From Zobellia uliginosa (GTDB lineage Bacteria > Bacteroidota > Bacteroidia > Flavobacteriales > Flavobacteriaceae), in the NCBI RefSeq assembly GCF_900156625.1, contig NZ_FTOB01000004.1, positions 496,001-560,000 on the forward strand: a stretch of DNA of 64,000 bases, written 5' to 3'. Shown here piece after piece: positions 27,143-36,386 of the stretch. Within the stretch, counting starts at the first letter, position 1. Each line of letters begins with the position of its first letter. The notes under the pieces are model-generated. The model saw only the letters and a program-made list of their open reading frames with translations, ran no database searches and was not told the origin of the DNA. The translations under genes were made by a program, and so were the position numbers.

Positions 27143-27171
27143 TTGACGGGTAAGAAATTTCTTTAAATTTG
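27143..27171 (+). promoter_or_regulatory. Bacteroidetes-type promoter upstream of the secreted-enzyme operon
   Basis: TTG (27143-27145), an 18-bp spacer and TAAATTTG (27164-27171) give a full match to the TTG/TAnnTTTG consensus of Bacteroidetes primary sigma factors. Transcription would begin near 27178, giving a leader of about 600 nt before the first enzyme gene at 27788, or a short transcript for the ORF at 27207. Confidence 0.65.
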
Positions 27172-27206
27172 ATCGCCCTTTATTATGAACTTAATTATAA
27201 GATGAA

Positions 27207-27311
27207 ATGAGAAAATTATTACTTAAAACCTACTTTATTTACACTAGTGCGTGTAGAACTTGTCAAGGCAAGTTTGATCAAGATCAATTTAACTTAAAAT
27301 TGATTTGCTAG
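27207..27311 (+). CDS. Small ORF of 34 aa directly after the promoter
   Basis: ATG at 27207 opens MRKLLLKTYFIYTSACRTCQ, reminiscent of a basic, hydrophobic signal-peptide start with a CxxC, ending in TAG at 27309-27311. It is the first ORF behind the promoter. It could be a leader peptide or the stub of a lost secreted or SusC-type gene. No homolog can be tested here. Confidence 0.3.
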   Translation: MRKLLLKTYFIYTSACRTCQGKFDQDQFNLKLIC

Positions 27312-27682
27312 TCTAACTGTTTTACCGAAAGCGGTACCCACTTATTTATGATCCTTTTCTGGTTCGTGCCTTCATGGGTGTATTTAGTATACGCGAAATG
27401 ATAGGGGTCTGGATGTGCGCATTTTTGAATTGAAGCTAGCGCAGTTTCCATTTCCTTGTAAGCTAGAACCTAGTGAGGTCTGTTCCAAATCGTTTTTTTG
27501 CGATTACAGCAGGTTTTACCAATCGTCATGGATCTTTAAGACGGTGTGCTTTCCGGTACGACTCTTTTCTATTGTAATGAATTGTAGCATTATGTCCGCC
27601 ATTTTCTTTATTGAAACATGGGTGTTAGATACTTGTTTTTTCAGGCTATTTGACCAATAAATTTAAGTGGTAGGGGAGGAGT

Positions 27683-27775
27683 ATGTCTCTAAGGGGTAAA
27701 ATACCTCGTAAAGCTTTGTTCTTCTTGGATGATAGTGGTAAGCGGTTCATTGGAAAACTTATTAAACAATATTAA
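27683..27775 (+). CDS. Micro-ORF of 30 aa upstream of the DUF5060 gene
   Basis: MSLRGKIPRKALFFLDDSGK followed by nine residues ends 12 bp before the enzyme start. It is preceded by GGGGAGGAG, a rare strong purine-rich ribosome site for this phylum. Translation could be coupled to the next gene. Support is limited to the position and the ribosome site. Confidence 0.3.
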   Translation: MSLRGKIPRKALFFLDDSGKRFIGKLIKQY

Positions 27776-27787
27776 ATTTTGTGTTTT

Positions 27788-30757
27788 ATGAATTTTTTAA
27801 AATCGAATTTATTCATGGCGTTTCTACTGTTGGTTACAGTGTCGAACGCGCAGACTCCTGAAGGTGAATTAAAAAGGTGGCATAAGTTATCGCTGACTTT
27901 TAATGGACCTAGCACTACGGAAACATCGAACCCAAATCCGTTTTCCGATTATAGCTTAGAGGTAACCTTTACCCATGGTGGCAGTGGGAGGAGCTATACG
28001 GTTCCTGGGTATTACGCCGCTTGTGGCGATGCCGAAAACACAGGTTGTGATTCGGGTAATAAATGGCGGGTGCATTTTGCCCCTGATGATGTAGGAAATT
28101 GGAATTGGACCGCCAGCTTTAAGTCGGGAACAAATGTAGCGATCAATGGCGGAGGATCGAGTGGCGGCTTTATGGATGGGGCGACCGGTTCATTTAGTAT
28201 TGCCGAGTCGGACAAATCTGGAAGGGATTTTAGAAGTAAGGGCCTAGGAAGGTTAAAATACGTGGGAGAACACTATTTAAAGCATATTGGAACAAATCCG
28301 GCAGCACCTAATGGCCCTTGGTTTTTAAAAGTGGGGGCGGATTCTCCCGAGAACCGTTTTCATTATGTCGATTTTGATGGTACCCCGGGTGCCGTTGCCG
28401 GTGGTAGCAAGAGCAAAACCTGGCAGGCACACGAAAGGGATTATGTAGCTTCCGACGCAAGTGCCTATACCTGGAATGGTGGTAAGGGTAAAGGAATTTT
28501 GGGATCTGTAAATTACCTGTCGGGTCAAGGTGCCAATGTAATGTCTTTCTTAACCTGGGCCGCCGGAGGTGACGATGGTGCCGTTTTTCCCCATGTTTTA
28601 AAAGTTTCTGCCCAAGAATATGCCAGCAGTGGAAAAGGAGGGCAATGGGACAAATTGCACAAAGATCGCTTTGATGTTTCCAAACTGGCCCAATGGGAAA
28701 AAGTAATGGAATATGCCGATAAAAAGGGACTTTACCTGCACTTTAAGACCATGGAGACCGAAAATTGTGAAAAAATGGACGGGCATACTTTTGGAAGGGA
28801 AAGAAAACTCTATTACCGTGAGTTGATCGCAAGGTTCGGACACCACTTGGCCTTGAACTGGAACCTATCGGAAGAAACCACGCTCAAAGACGCTGTGGTC
28901 AAAGCTACCGTAAACTACATTAAAGATGTGGATCCATACGACCATCATATTGTATTGCACACCTATCCTGGGCAACAAGACCAAAGGTACGATCCTTTGA
29001 TCGGGAACAAGTCCAATCTTACCGGGATATCCGTGCAGACTTCCAAGAACAACGTGCATAATGATGTACGCCGATGGGTGGAAAAGTCTAAGAATGCCGG
29101 GAGAAAATGGGTCGTTGCCAACGATGAGCAAGGCAGTGCCACCGAAGGGATCAGGGTTTCCGATAAAGTCGTTCGTGAAAAAGTGCTATGGGCCACCTTT
29201 TTGGCCGGTGGGGCCGGTGTCGAATATTACAGCGGCTATACTAGCGACGATGGAGACCTTAACGGAGAAGACCACAGAAAAAGAGGGGTGAAGTATAAAG
29301 AGGGAAGTTATGCCCTAAAATTCTTTAAAGACCATCTTTTGGCAGACCTTACGGACATGGTTTCGGCAGATGGCGTTACCGGAGATAACAAGGACTATGT
29401 CTTTGCCAAGGAAGGAAAGATATACGCAATTTACAGACCCAACGGTGGTAGTACTTCTTTGAGTTTACCGGCAGGGAACAACAAGTACGATGTACAATGG
29501 TTCAACCCAAGAACGGGAGGCGACCTAACGGGCAAAACAACGCTAGGCTCTAATTTGGTGGCCCCTGACAACAATGACTGGGTTGCACTGATCACCAGCA
29601 AGAATAGCGATGGCAATGTAGATGACTGTGATAACAAGCTTAATGCTACATTGACCCAAGATGCGTATCTGCAAGGCAGCACCAGGTTTAATAGCGGTGA
29701 ACTTAGGGTTGAAAGCGGAAACAGGGTCACTTACCTTATGTTTACGGTACCTGCAAGCACCAAAACGGTAACCAATGCCAAATTGGAACTTACCGTAGGT
29801 AGCGATGGGGGCAGTGGTTTGATCGACGTTTATAAAGGAGGCTCAAATAGCTGGACCGAAACCAATCTTTCTAGTGGCAACAAACCCGCGGAAGGCGCAA
29901 AATTAGGATCCTTGAACACCACCTATAGTGTAGGCTCTACCTATACTTGGAACCTGAGCGGTGTTACTCCCGGCCAGACCATTTCCTTGGTCTTGAAGCA
30001 AACGGGCGGCAACGATGTGTCTTTCTCTTCAAAGGAAGGTTCCTATTCCCCAAAACTGATTCTAGAACTAGAGTGTGAAGATGACGGTGGGGCCATAGAT
30101 AATTCCATAGCCATTCCCGGACTTTTAGAGGTTGAAAACTTCGATACACAATCAGGGATTAAGGTAGAGGATACTACCGATGCCAATGGAGGTGCGAATA
30201 TCGGCTATATAGAAAATGGAGATTATGTAACCTATAATGTCAATATTGCCGAGGCCGGTACGTACCAAGTAAAGGCAAGGGTAGCGAGCCAAACGGCCGG
30301 TGGCAAGATCAACATAGAGGCAGATGGTGTAAAAGTAGGTGAGTTTACCGTTGGCAATACAGGCGGATGGCAAACATGGACGACACTGACGACCACTGTT
30401 GACCTGCAGGCGGGCGAGAAAAACCTTAAGCTCAATTTTACCGGAGGTACGGGCTATTTGTTCAATGTAAACCATCTTGATTTTAATAAGCAAGATAGTG
30501 CGGCAAGTGCCCTTTTTACGGCCGATACGACTGCGGAAGTAAAACTTGTGGCCTATCCTAACCCGGCCCAAGACTATATTACCGTTTCGGGCATTAAGCC
30601 AGGAAGCCGATTGGTGGTATATGACTACTCGGGAAATAGGGTGCTTCAAACAGTGTCTCAAAGTACCGATGTATCTCTAGATATAAACCGCCTAAGAAAA
30701 GGCGTATATATCATCTCCATTCAAGGGGAGAAGAGTCTACAGTTTATTAAGGAATAA
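27788..30757 (+). CDS. T9SS-exported DUF5060 GH-A-like protein with DNRLRE and CBM6-like modules
   Basis: The start is ATG at 27788, giving 989 residues with a signal peptide ending SNAQ. Modules in order: DUF5060 beta-sandwich (about 25-125), a TIM-barrel-like domain (about 150-500), a short beta-domain resembling the collagen-binding-like tail of such enzymes (about 535-600), a DNRLRE/CBM96-type module (about 615-760), a CBM6-type module (about 780-905, ENGDYVTYNVNIAEAGTYQV) and a type A T9SS sorting domain (YPNPAQDYITVSG). In the barrel, NWNLSEE and VANDEQG are the likely acid/base and nucleophile segments of a clan GH-A-like hydrolase. The substrate is unknown. It heads the three-gene surface enzyme unit. 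Confidence 0.85.
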   Translation: MNFLKSNLFMAFLLLVTVSNAQTPEGELKRWHKLSLTFNGPSTTETSNPNPFSDYSLEVTFTHGGSGRSYTVPGYYAACGDAENTGCDSGNKWRVHFAPDDVGNWNWTASFKSGTNVAINGGGSSGGFMDGATGSFSIAESDKSGRDFRSKGLGRLKYVGEHYLKHIGTNPAAPNGPWFLKVGADSPENRFHYVDFDGTPGAVAGGSKSKTWQAHERDYVASDASAYTWNGGKGKGILGSVNYLSGQGANVMSFLTWAAGGDDGAVFPHVLKVSAQEYASSGKGGQWDKLHKDRFDVSKLAQWEKVMEYADKKGLYLHFKTMETENCEKMDGHTFGRERKLYYRELIARFGHHLALNWNLSEETTLKDAVVKATVNYIKDVDPYDHHIVLHTYPGQQDQRYDPLIGNKSNLTGISVQTSKNNVHNDVRRWVEKSKNAGRKWVVANDEQGSATEGIRVSDKVVREKVLWATFLAGGAGVEYYSGYTSDDGDLNGEDHRKRGVKYKEGSYALKFFKDHLLADLTDMVSADGVTGDNKDYVFAKEGKIYAIYRPNGGSTSLSLPAGNNKYDVQWFNPRTGGDLTGKTTLGSNLVAPDNNDWVALITSKNSDGNVDDCDNKLNATLTQDAYLQGSTRFNSGELRVESGNRVTYLMFTVPASTKTVTNAKLELTVGSDGGSGLIDVYKGGSNSWTETNLSSGNKPAEGAKLGSLNTTYSVGSTYTWNLSGVTPGQTISLVLKQTGGNDVSFSSKEGSYSPKLILELECEDDGGAIDNSIAIPGLLEVENFDTQSGIKVEDTTDANGGANIGYIENGDYVTYNVNIAEAGTYQVKARVASQTAGGKINIEADGVKVGEFTVGNTGGWQTWTTLTTTVDLQAGEKNLKLNFTGGTGYLFNVNHLDFNKQDSAASALFTADTTAEVKLVAYPNPAQDYITVSGIKPGSRLVVYDYSGNRVLQTVSQSTDVSLDINRLRKGVYIISIQGEKSLQFIKE

Positions 30758-30764
30758 GAAAATT

Positions 30765-30801
30765 AAGGGCTATTTCGGGTACCCTATCCCGAATGGCCCT
30801 T
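30765..30801 (+). terminator. Intercistronic stem-loop (weak terminator or processing site)
   Basis: AAGGGC and GGCCCTT plus TTCGGG and CCCGAA pair around an 8-bp loop. No T-tract follows, so it may attenuate or protect rather than stop the transcript of the first enzyme gene. Confidence 0.45.
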
Positions 30802-30909
30802 ACATCTTTATAGGGTACAATAAGCCTTTTTGTGCATGGTAGAATATAAGAATCCATCGAAAAAAAAGGCTTGTTGTTTTTTGTTAATAGATAAAAAAAA
30901 CAATGTGTT

Positions 30910-32853
30910 ATGAAAGTTAATTTTTATAAACACCATACTCGGCCTAAGGTGCTTTGCACTTTGTTCTTGCTGATGTGTACGGTGTACCATGTGAGTGCCC
31001 AGTTAAGGGTAGGTGACCCAGGGGTGACTTTTGATGCAGGCAAGTATGACAGCCGCTATCCACAGATGAAGGAATGGCAAAAGGCAGGAGTTCGAGGTGG
31101 GATTCCCTTTCTAAAGGATGTCAAGGTCGTAAAGATCCTTACGAGTGGTGCCGATAGTGAAGCCATCAACAAAGCCATCGTCGACGCCTCAAAAACAAGT
31201 GGATTGGTGGCCGTACTTTTAAAAAACGGAACCTATTCCATTGATCAACGGGTGGTGATGAAATCGAATGTCTCTTTGATAGGGGAGAGTAGAACGGGGG
31301 TAAAGTGTATCATAAAGATGAACAATGGCGATGCCTTTAGCTTTTACAAGGTTAAAAAAAGCGGTATATATACCTTAACGATCCAAGGTAGTTGGGGCAA
31401 ACCCAAATACGATTGGAATTATAGCTTGGATGCCAACGACGAACTAAAGAATAATGATAATATATCGGTGAAGTTCAACAAATCGGAAGATTGTTGGTTA
31501 GACAAGGTCGATATTATCAATTGCGCCAAGGATCCTGTAAGGGTGCCTTCCAATCATATTACTTTACGCGATTTGCGGGTAGACGGCGCACATAAAAAAG
31601 CCGGAGGGGCCCAAGGATACTTTTTTATACAAGGGGCCTATAACCTGGTTACGGGCTGTAAGGTTACCCGTTTGCGACACATATCGCTTCAAGGGGGCAA
31701 TGTAGAATACAATGTAGTGTATGATAACGATTTTAGGCAAGAGGTAAGTTTTCACAGTGGCGATAAGGGGAACAACCTAATCGAGAATAACAGGATTACC
31801 TTGCCCTATGATATGCCCAACTCGAAGGCAGATACGCCCAATGCCGCCTATAATAGCAATAAGGAACCCAATTATTACGCCATTATGGGGCCTTGGTCCA
31901 TTCAGCACGAAAACTCCGAGAAGCCCAATTTTATATTCAAGAACAAGTGTCTGGAAGAAAACCACGGCAATAAAAAACCTTGGTCAGACCCTAATTTATT
32001 GTATAAGGGGCCGAAGGAAGTCAAACCGGCGGATCCCGCTACGAATTTCCCGGCACTTCCCCGAAGCCTAACCCCATCTGGAGGGACGCTCTACCCCATA
32101 GTTTTGAATGGTAATACGGGAGGGGGCAATAACTGTGACGCTTCCAAAACCGTTTTTGCCACCGAGGATGCCTATTTACAGGGAACTTCCAGGTTCAATA
32201 CAACCCAGCTTAGGGTAGAAAAGGCCAAAAGGCTGTCTTATCTTCAGTTTACCCTTCCTTCCGATCTAGCTACGATTACCGAGGCCAAATTAAGTTTGAC
32301 GGTTTCTAACGATAGTGGAAATGGAAGGATAGAGATTGTAAAAGGGAAGTCGAACCAATGGACCGAAGATAATCTTTCAAACTCCAATAGACCACAGGAA
32401 GGTAGTAGCTTGGGCGTTCTTACAGGTACCTATGCCAAGGGAAAAACCTACGAATGGGCCTTGTCGGGCCTAAGCGCAGGGGAAACCATCACCTTGATCG
32501 TAAAACAAAGCAGTGGCAACGATGTATCCTTTTGGTCTAAGGAAGGGAGCAATGCGCCCAAGCTGACCCTAAGGTCAGATTGCAATGCCGCTACGGAAAA
32601 CGTAGCCCTAAGTATGGAAGCGGTAGGAAGCGATCCCATCGTCAAGGTATACCCTAATCCTTCTAGAAACTTTATTAGCGTGTCTCATGTGAATATTGGG
32701 GAAGAGCTAATCGTGTACGATTTCCTAGGCAATATCGTGCTAAGGGAAGTTGCCAAACAAAGCGAGCCCGTTTTAGATGTTTCCCGTTTAAGAAGGGGGA
32801 ACTATATTCTTTCCGTTCAAGGAAAAAACAGCTTTCAATTTATTAAGGAGTAA
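30910..32853 (+). CDS. T9SS-exported right-handed beta-helix protein with DNRLRE module
   Basis: The 647-residue protein has a signal peptide ending VSAQ, a catalytic-type beta-helix domain (about residues 60-390: VLLKNGTYSID, VSLIGESRTGVKC, repeated NxIxxN turns such as NNLIENNRIT), a DNRLRE module (about 400-560) that is roughly half identical to that of the preceding gene, and a type A T9SS domain (YPNPSRNFISVSH). The helix resembles polysaccharide lyases or GH82/GH28-like enzymes in fold, but I recognise no family motif. A surface-exposed polysaccharide-degrading enzyme is inferred from modules and neighbours. Confidence 0.8.
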   Translation: MKVNFYKHHTRPKVLCTLFLLMCTVYHVSAQLRVGDPGVTFDAGKYDSRYPQMKEWQKAGVRGGIPFLKDVKVVKILTSGADSEAINKAIVDASKTSGLVAVLLKNGTYSIDQRVVMKSNVSLIGESRTGVKCIIKMNNGDAFSFYKVKKSGIYTLTIQGSWGKPKYDWNYSLDANDELKNNDNISVKFNKSEDCWLDKVDIINCAKDPVRVPSNHITLRDLRVDGAHKKAGGAQGYFFIQGAYNLVTGCKVTRLRHISLQGGNVEYNVVYDNDFRQEVSFHSGDKGNNLIENNRITLPYDMPNSKADTPNAAYNSNKEPNYYAIMGPWSIQHENSEKPNFIFKNKCLEENHGNKKPWSDPNLLYKGPKEVKPADPATNFPALPRSLTPSGGTLYPIVLNGNTGGGNNCDASKTVFATEDAYLQGTSRFNTTQLRVEKAKRLSYLQFTLPSDLATITEAKLSLTVSNDSGNGRIEIVKGKSNQWTEDNLSNSNRPQEGSSLGVLTGTYAKGKTYEWALSGLSAGETITLIVKQSSGNDVSFWSKEGSNAPKLTLRSDCNAATENVALSMEAVGSDPIVKVYPNPSRNFISVSHVNIGEELIVYDFLGNIVLREVAKQSEPVLDVSRLRRGNYILSVQGKNSFQFIKE

Positions 32854-32861
32854 GACAAAGG

Positions 32862-32893
32862 CCGTCCTGCCGGTACATACAGGTAGGGCGGTT
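32862..32893 (+). terminator. Stem-loop between the second and third enzyme genes
   Basis: GCCGTCCTGCC pairs with GGTAGGGCGGT through an 11-bp stem with G-T pairs. No T-run follows, so this is likely partial termination or transcript stabilisation. Confidence 0.4.
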
Positions 32894-32922
32894 TATAGGT
32901 GAAACAAAAAAAGAAAACGATT

Positions 32923-35661
32923 ATGGTACCAGTAAAGCAAAGACGGAAGGCATATGTTTTATATGCGTTTCTCATGTTGTGCGCCACTACGGCATTTGCA
33001 CAGAACAATTATTACCTAAGTGCTTCCGGAAACGATTCCAATAGCGGAACTTCGGAGGCTTCGCCTTGGAAAACGATAAACAAGCTGAATAGTGTAAAGA
33101 ATTCCATTAAACCGGGCGATGTTATTCATTTCAATAGGGGCGATGTATTCTATGGCTCACTCGACCTAAAGGGCAAAAAGGGTTCCTCGGGGAAATCTAT
33201 AGTCTTGAAATCGTACGGATCGGGTAACAAGGCCATTATTAGGGCATCGGTGAAAATCAATAACTGGACACGTCACAGTGGAAATATCTGGAAGGCCAAC
33301 TTGGCTAAGGTCGATAACGGCAGGACGCCGGCCCTATTTTTAAACAGTGTGGCCCAGCAGATCGGTAGGGAGCCCAATGTTGATGCGGCCAACGGTGGAT
33401 ACCGAAGGATCAAATCGCACGCGGGCAATAACAAATCCATATCGGAAGCGGCTAATTTGCCCTATGCTTCAAACAGGTTTCAAGGCGGTGAAATTACCAT
33501 TAGGACTACGGACGATAACGTAAAGGTAGAAACGGTAACTTCCCATAGCGGCAATACGGTAAACTTTGGGCTGTCGGACCCAAGTGCCAACTTTGAAAAT
33601 GCCATTGAAAACAATTTCGGATACTTTTTTCAGAACCATGTAAATACCTTGGATAAAAACGGGGAATGGGCCCACGATACCAATGCGGGCGTACTGTATT
33701 TGTACAGTAATACGAACCCGAACGGTTTGAATGTGGAAATCCCTTCGGGGGAAAGTGCCCTAAGCCTTAACAATAGCGACTATATAAAAGTTCAGGATTT
33801 AAGATTGGAAGGCGGCTTGAAATATACCTTGGCCATTAGTGGGGCATCGAACATGACCCTTACCAATTGTCATATTTATAACGGGAACGAGTACTTGTCC
33901 CTAGGATATACCCTTACCAACATCACCGCTACGAATAATACCTTTGAGCAGAGCAATAACGTGGCCATCCGATGGGAGGGCTTAAGCGGACTCACTTTTG
34001 CCAACAATAAAATATTGAATATTGGTATGCGCTCCGGTATGGGGGCACGTAGTTTTATTGGATATACAGGGGCAAGGTTTGTCAGTAGGTCCGGGTCTGC
34101 CGTGAACGTGATAGAAAAGAATACCTTAAAAAATATAGGATATCACGCCATGCTCTTTGCCGGTGATAATTTAAAGATACGCTACAATGATATTAGCAAC
34201 TATTGCTATACCAAAGATGATGGGGGCGGAATATATTCCGTAGGAAACAGAAATACGAAAAACAGTGTGTACGGGAACATCGTTCATGATAGTCCGGGAG
34301 CCATTAGGGGCATTCCTGAAGGAAGGGGCGTAAAAACGGCCGGAATCTATATTGATAACGACTCGCAAAACCAATTGATATATGAAAATACGGTGTACAA
34401 CATCGTCGGTTGGGGATTGATGGCCAACCTATCAAGTAAAAGCACCATTAGGGACAATACCGTCTACAATTGTGAATACGGACTCGTATTATCTACCTAT
34501 AACAATAGCTTTGGGGCCGGGGGAAGTACGGCAAAGGCAACCAACAACACCGTGGTGAACAATATATTTTTCTCTAAGAAACCAAGCCAGGTTTCGGCAG
34601 GTTACACCAACCAAATTACCGATGCCGGATTTAACACCTTCTTGGGCGATGTCAATAGCAATTACTACTGTATGCCCTATAACGGAAGAAAGCAAATAAG
34701 TGTAACATTGGCCCGCAAAACCGATGAGTACACCTTGGACGAATTCAGGACCAAATACCCCAATTATGAAAAAGAGGGTAAAAACGCCCCTGTTAAGTTC
34801 GACGCCTCGGTCGACCCGAATACCTTTATAAAGTTTGTGGTAAACAACACAGGTACCGCCAAAGCCGTAAACTTGGGGTCGGAAAACTATGTGGATGCCA
34901 AGCATAAAAACTATTCGGGAAGTGTTACCGTACCGGCGTATTCGAGTATCGTATTGCTCAAGGGAAGCGGAAATGGCGGTTCGACCGAAGATCCACAACT
35001 GATAGAAAACGGAACGTATACCATAGAATCGGTTACGTCTAACCAGCGATTATTGTCACGCGCCGTGGAAAATTACAATGCCAGAATGGTAAACCCTGGG
35101 GACTACGCTGATCAAAAATGGGTTTTCAACCATTTGGGGAACAACGTCTACACCATAAAGAACAAGGCCAATGGCCGTTTCTTGGAGGTGCCTTATGCAA
35201 AATGCCAAAACAGTGTACAGGTATCTACCTATACCAGTGCGGCACAAGACCACCAAAAATGGAAAGTAGTCGAAAATGGCAATGCTATTTACGGCCTTAA
35301 GCCCAACCATTGTTCCGATCAAGGCTTGGATAGGAACAATGGCACCCTCGATACAAATGTCATTACCTATTCTTACGGGGCCAACAATGGCAACCAAAAG
35401 TGGAAAATTCTACCGATAGCGGCCAGTCTTAATGTAGATGAAGCGGCTATCAAAGCCTACCCTAACCCTTCAACCGAATTTATCAAGGTGGCGGGCGTAA
35501 AAGTAGGCGATAGGCTTAAAATCAGAAATATGAGTGGTGTAGTTGTAAAAGAGATACACGTAAAATCTTTGGAAGAAACCATTCCTTTAGATGATATTAA
35601 ATCGGGAGTGTATATTATTTCCGTGTCCGACAAGGAAAATATACAATTCTTAAAACAGTAA
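32923..35661 (+). CDS. T9SS-exported beta-helix protein with ricin-type lectin domain
   Basis: I prefer the ATG at 32923 (MVPVKQRRKA) over a GTG eight codons earlier. The 912-residue product has a signal peptide ending AFAQ, a long right-handed beta-helix (about residues 30-620, opening YYLSASGNDSNSGTSEASPW with many NNT/DNT turns), a ricin B-type trefoil (about 660-830) with three QKW repeats, and a type A T9SS domain (YPNPSTEFIKVAG). Similar modular proteins are lyases or glycosidases such as GH141- or PL-type enzymes; which one cannot be told. It is the last gene of the surface unit before a strong terminator. Confidence 0.82.
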   Translation: MVPVKQRRKAYVLYAFLMLCATTAFAQNNYYLSASGNDSNSGTSEASPWKTINKLNSVKNSIKPGDVIHFNRGDVFYGSLDLKGKKGSSGKSIVLKSYGSGNKAIIRASVKINNWTRHSGNIWKANLAKVDNGRTPALFLNSVAQQIGREPNVDAANGGYRRIKSHAGNNKSISEAANLPYASNRFQGGEITIRTTDDNVKVETVTSHSGNTVNFGLSDPSANFENAIENNFGYFFQNHVNTLDKNGEWAHDTNAGVLYLYSNTNPNGLNVEIPSGESALSLNNSDYIKVQDLRLEGGLKYTLAISGASNMTLTNCHIYNGNEYLSLGYTLTNITATNNTFEQSNNVAIRWEGLSGLTFANNKILNIGMRSGMGARSFIGYTGARFVSRSGSAVNVIEKNTLKNIGYHAMLFAGDNLKIRYNDISNYCYTKDDGGGIYSVGNRNTKNSVYGNIVHDSPGAIRGIPEGRGVKTAGIYIDNDSQNQLIYENTVYNIVGWGLMANLSSKSTIRDNTVYNCEYGLVLSTYNNSFGAGGSTAKATNNTVVNNIFFSKKPSQVSAGYTNQITDAGFNTFLGDVNSNYYCMPYNGRKQISVTLARKTDEYTLDEFRTKYPNYEKEGKNAPVKFDASVDPNTFIKFVVNNTGTAKAVNLGSENYVDAKHKNYSGSVTVPAYSSIVLLKGSGNGGSTEDPQLIENGTYTIESVTSNQRLLSRAVENYNARMVNPGDYADQKWVFNHLGNNVYTIKNKANGRFLEVPYAKCQNSVQVSTYTSAAQDHQKWKVVENGNAIYGLKPNHCSDQGLDRNNGTLDTNVITYSYGANNGNQKWKILPIAASLNVDEAAIKAYPNPSTEFIKVAGVKVGDRLKIRNMSGVVVKEIHVKSLEETIPLDDIKSGVYIISVSDKENIQFLKQ

Positions 35662-35683
35662 TCCTCCATTTCATGTGTTTTCG

Positions 35684-35720
35684 GCTGTCTAGATCTTATG
35701 GTCTAGGCAGCTTTTTTTTT
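35684..35720 (+). terminator. Strong rho-independent terminator of the surface enzyme unit
   Basis: GCTGTCTAGA (35684-35693) and TCTAGGCAGC (35702-35711) form a 10-bp stem with one wobble, followed by nine T residues. Confidence 0.9.
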
Positions 35721-35780
35721 GCCAAGTATTATCGTGGATAAAAGGGGGCGATCCTATGCAGCTGTTGGGGCGTTCTGTTT

Positions 35781-35990
35781 TTATTCGAGTTCTTCACAAT
35801 CGAAATTCTGCCTTTGTAAGAGTTCTATGACCTTGTGCTCCGAACAATGGTCGCTCTCTATCCGTAAGATGTTATCACAGTCCTCAAGGTCAAAATTCCA
35901 ATGGCTTTCCGTCAGTAAATGATCGAGGTGGGGTTTTAAATTTTTGATTTGGGTCTTGGTCCGTACGCTTGTTTTAAAGACGTGTATCAT
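35781..35990 (-). CDS. Small hypothetical protein, HMA-like (69 aa)
   Basis: The 69-residue ORF has a beta-alpha-beta-like pattern (VFKTSVRTKTQIKNLKPHLD, then WNFDLEDCDNILRIESD and a helix VIELLQRQNF). This looks like the ferredoxin-like fold of small HMA/ACT-type domains, though the CxxC of copper chaperones is absent. It is convergent with the surface enzyme unit. The name is uncertain. Confidence 0.6.
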   Translation of the reverse strand: MIHVFKTSVRTKTQIKNLKPHLDHLLTESHWNFDLEDCDNILRIESDHCSEHKVIELLQRQNFDCEELE

Positions 35991-36081
35991 AGGTTGTGAT
36001 GTTATGATCCAGCTTCATTGAAATCGGGCCGTGTTTTGTGATTCCGAAGAGGGAAGGCTCGAATTCAGGGAAAGCTTGGTA

Positions 36082-36384
36082 TTAGAGTTTGCTTAAGATG
36101 CTTCTATCGATATAAAAGGTGCCGAAAGGAATGAAACAGGCCAATAGCACTTTCCAGGTAGTCGTTGTGAATTTCCAATGTTGCTCGACCCCTACGCTTA
36201 AGGTGTTAAAAAGGAAAAGTAGAAAAAGGGCCCCATGGATCGGGCCGAGTGTTTTGGTCAATTCCGGATAGTCAAAGTAATACTTCAAGGGTACCGAAAT
36301 AAATACAAGTACCAATAGGGAAATACCCTCTAGAAAGCCTATGATACGGAGGCGGCCAATATTTGTTTTCAATAGATTCTTCAT
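36082..36384 (-). CDS. DUF3817 membrane protein
   Basis: I use the ATG at 36384 (MKNLLKTNIGRLRIIG), giving 100 residues with three transmembrane segments. The pattern RLRIIGFLEGISLLVLVFIS, then GPIHGALFLLFLF and a final FGTFYIDR is typical of the DUF3817 family of small integral membrane proteins, sometimes next to transporters. It starts 3 bp after the cytochrome b-like gene stop. Function unknown; controlled with its neighbour by the TetR gene (see operators). Confidence 0.88.
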   Translation of the reverse strand: MKNLLKTNIGRLRIIGFLEGISLLVLVFISVPLKYYFDYPELTKTLGPIHGALFLLFLFNTLSVGVEQHWKFTTTTWKVLLACFIPFGTFYIDRSILSKL

Positions 36385-36386
36385 AG

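Noticed and set aside
27415-27660. 81-aa ORF in the leader of the surface enzyme unit
   Set aside because: GTG start, Cys/Phe-rich random composition and no ribosome site; it fits chance in a gap better than a gene.
30910-32853. Assignment of the beta-helix protein to GH82 (iota-carrageenase)
   Set aside because: The fold type fits, but I saw no GH82-specific motif and the locus lacks other carrageenan genes.
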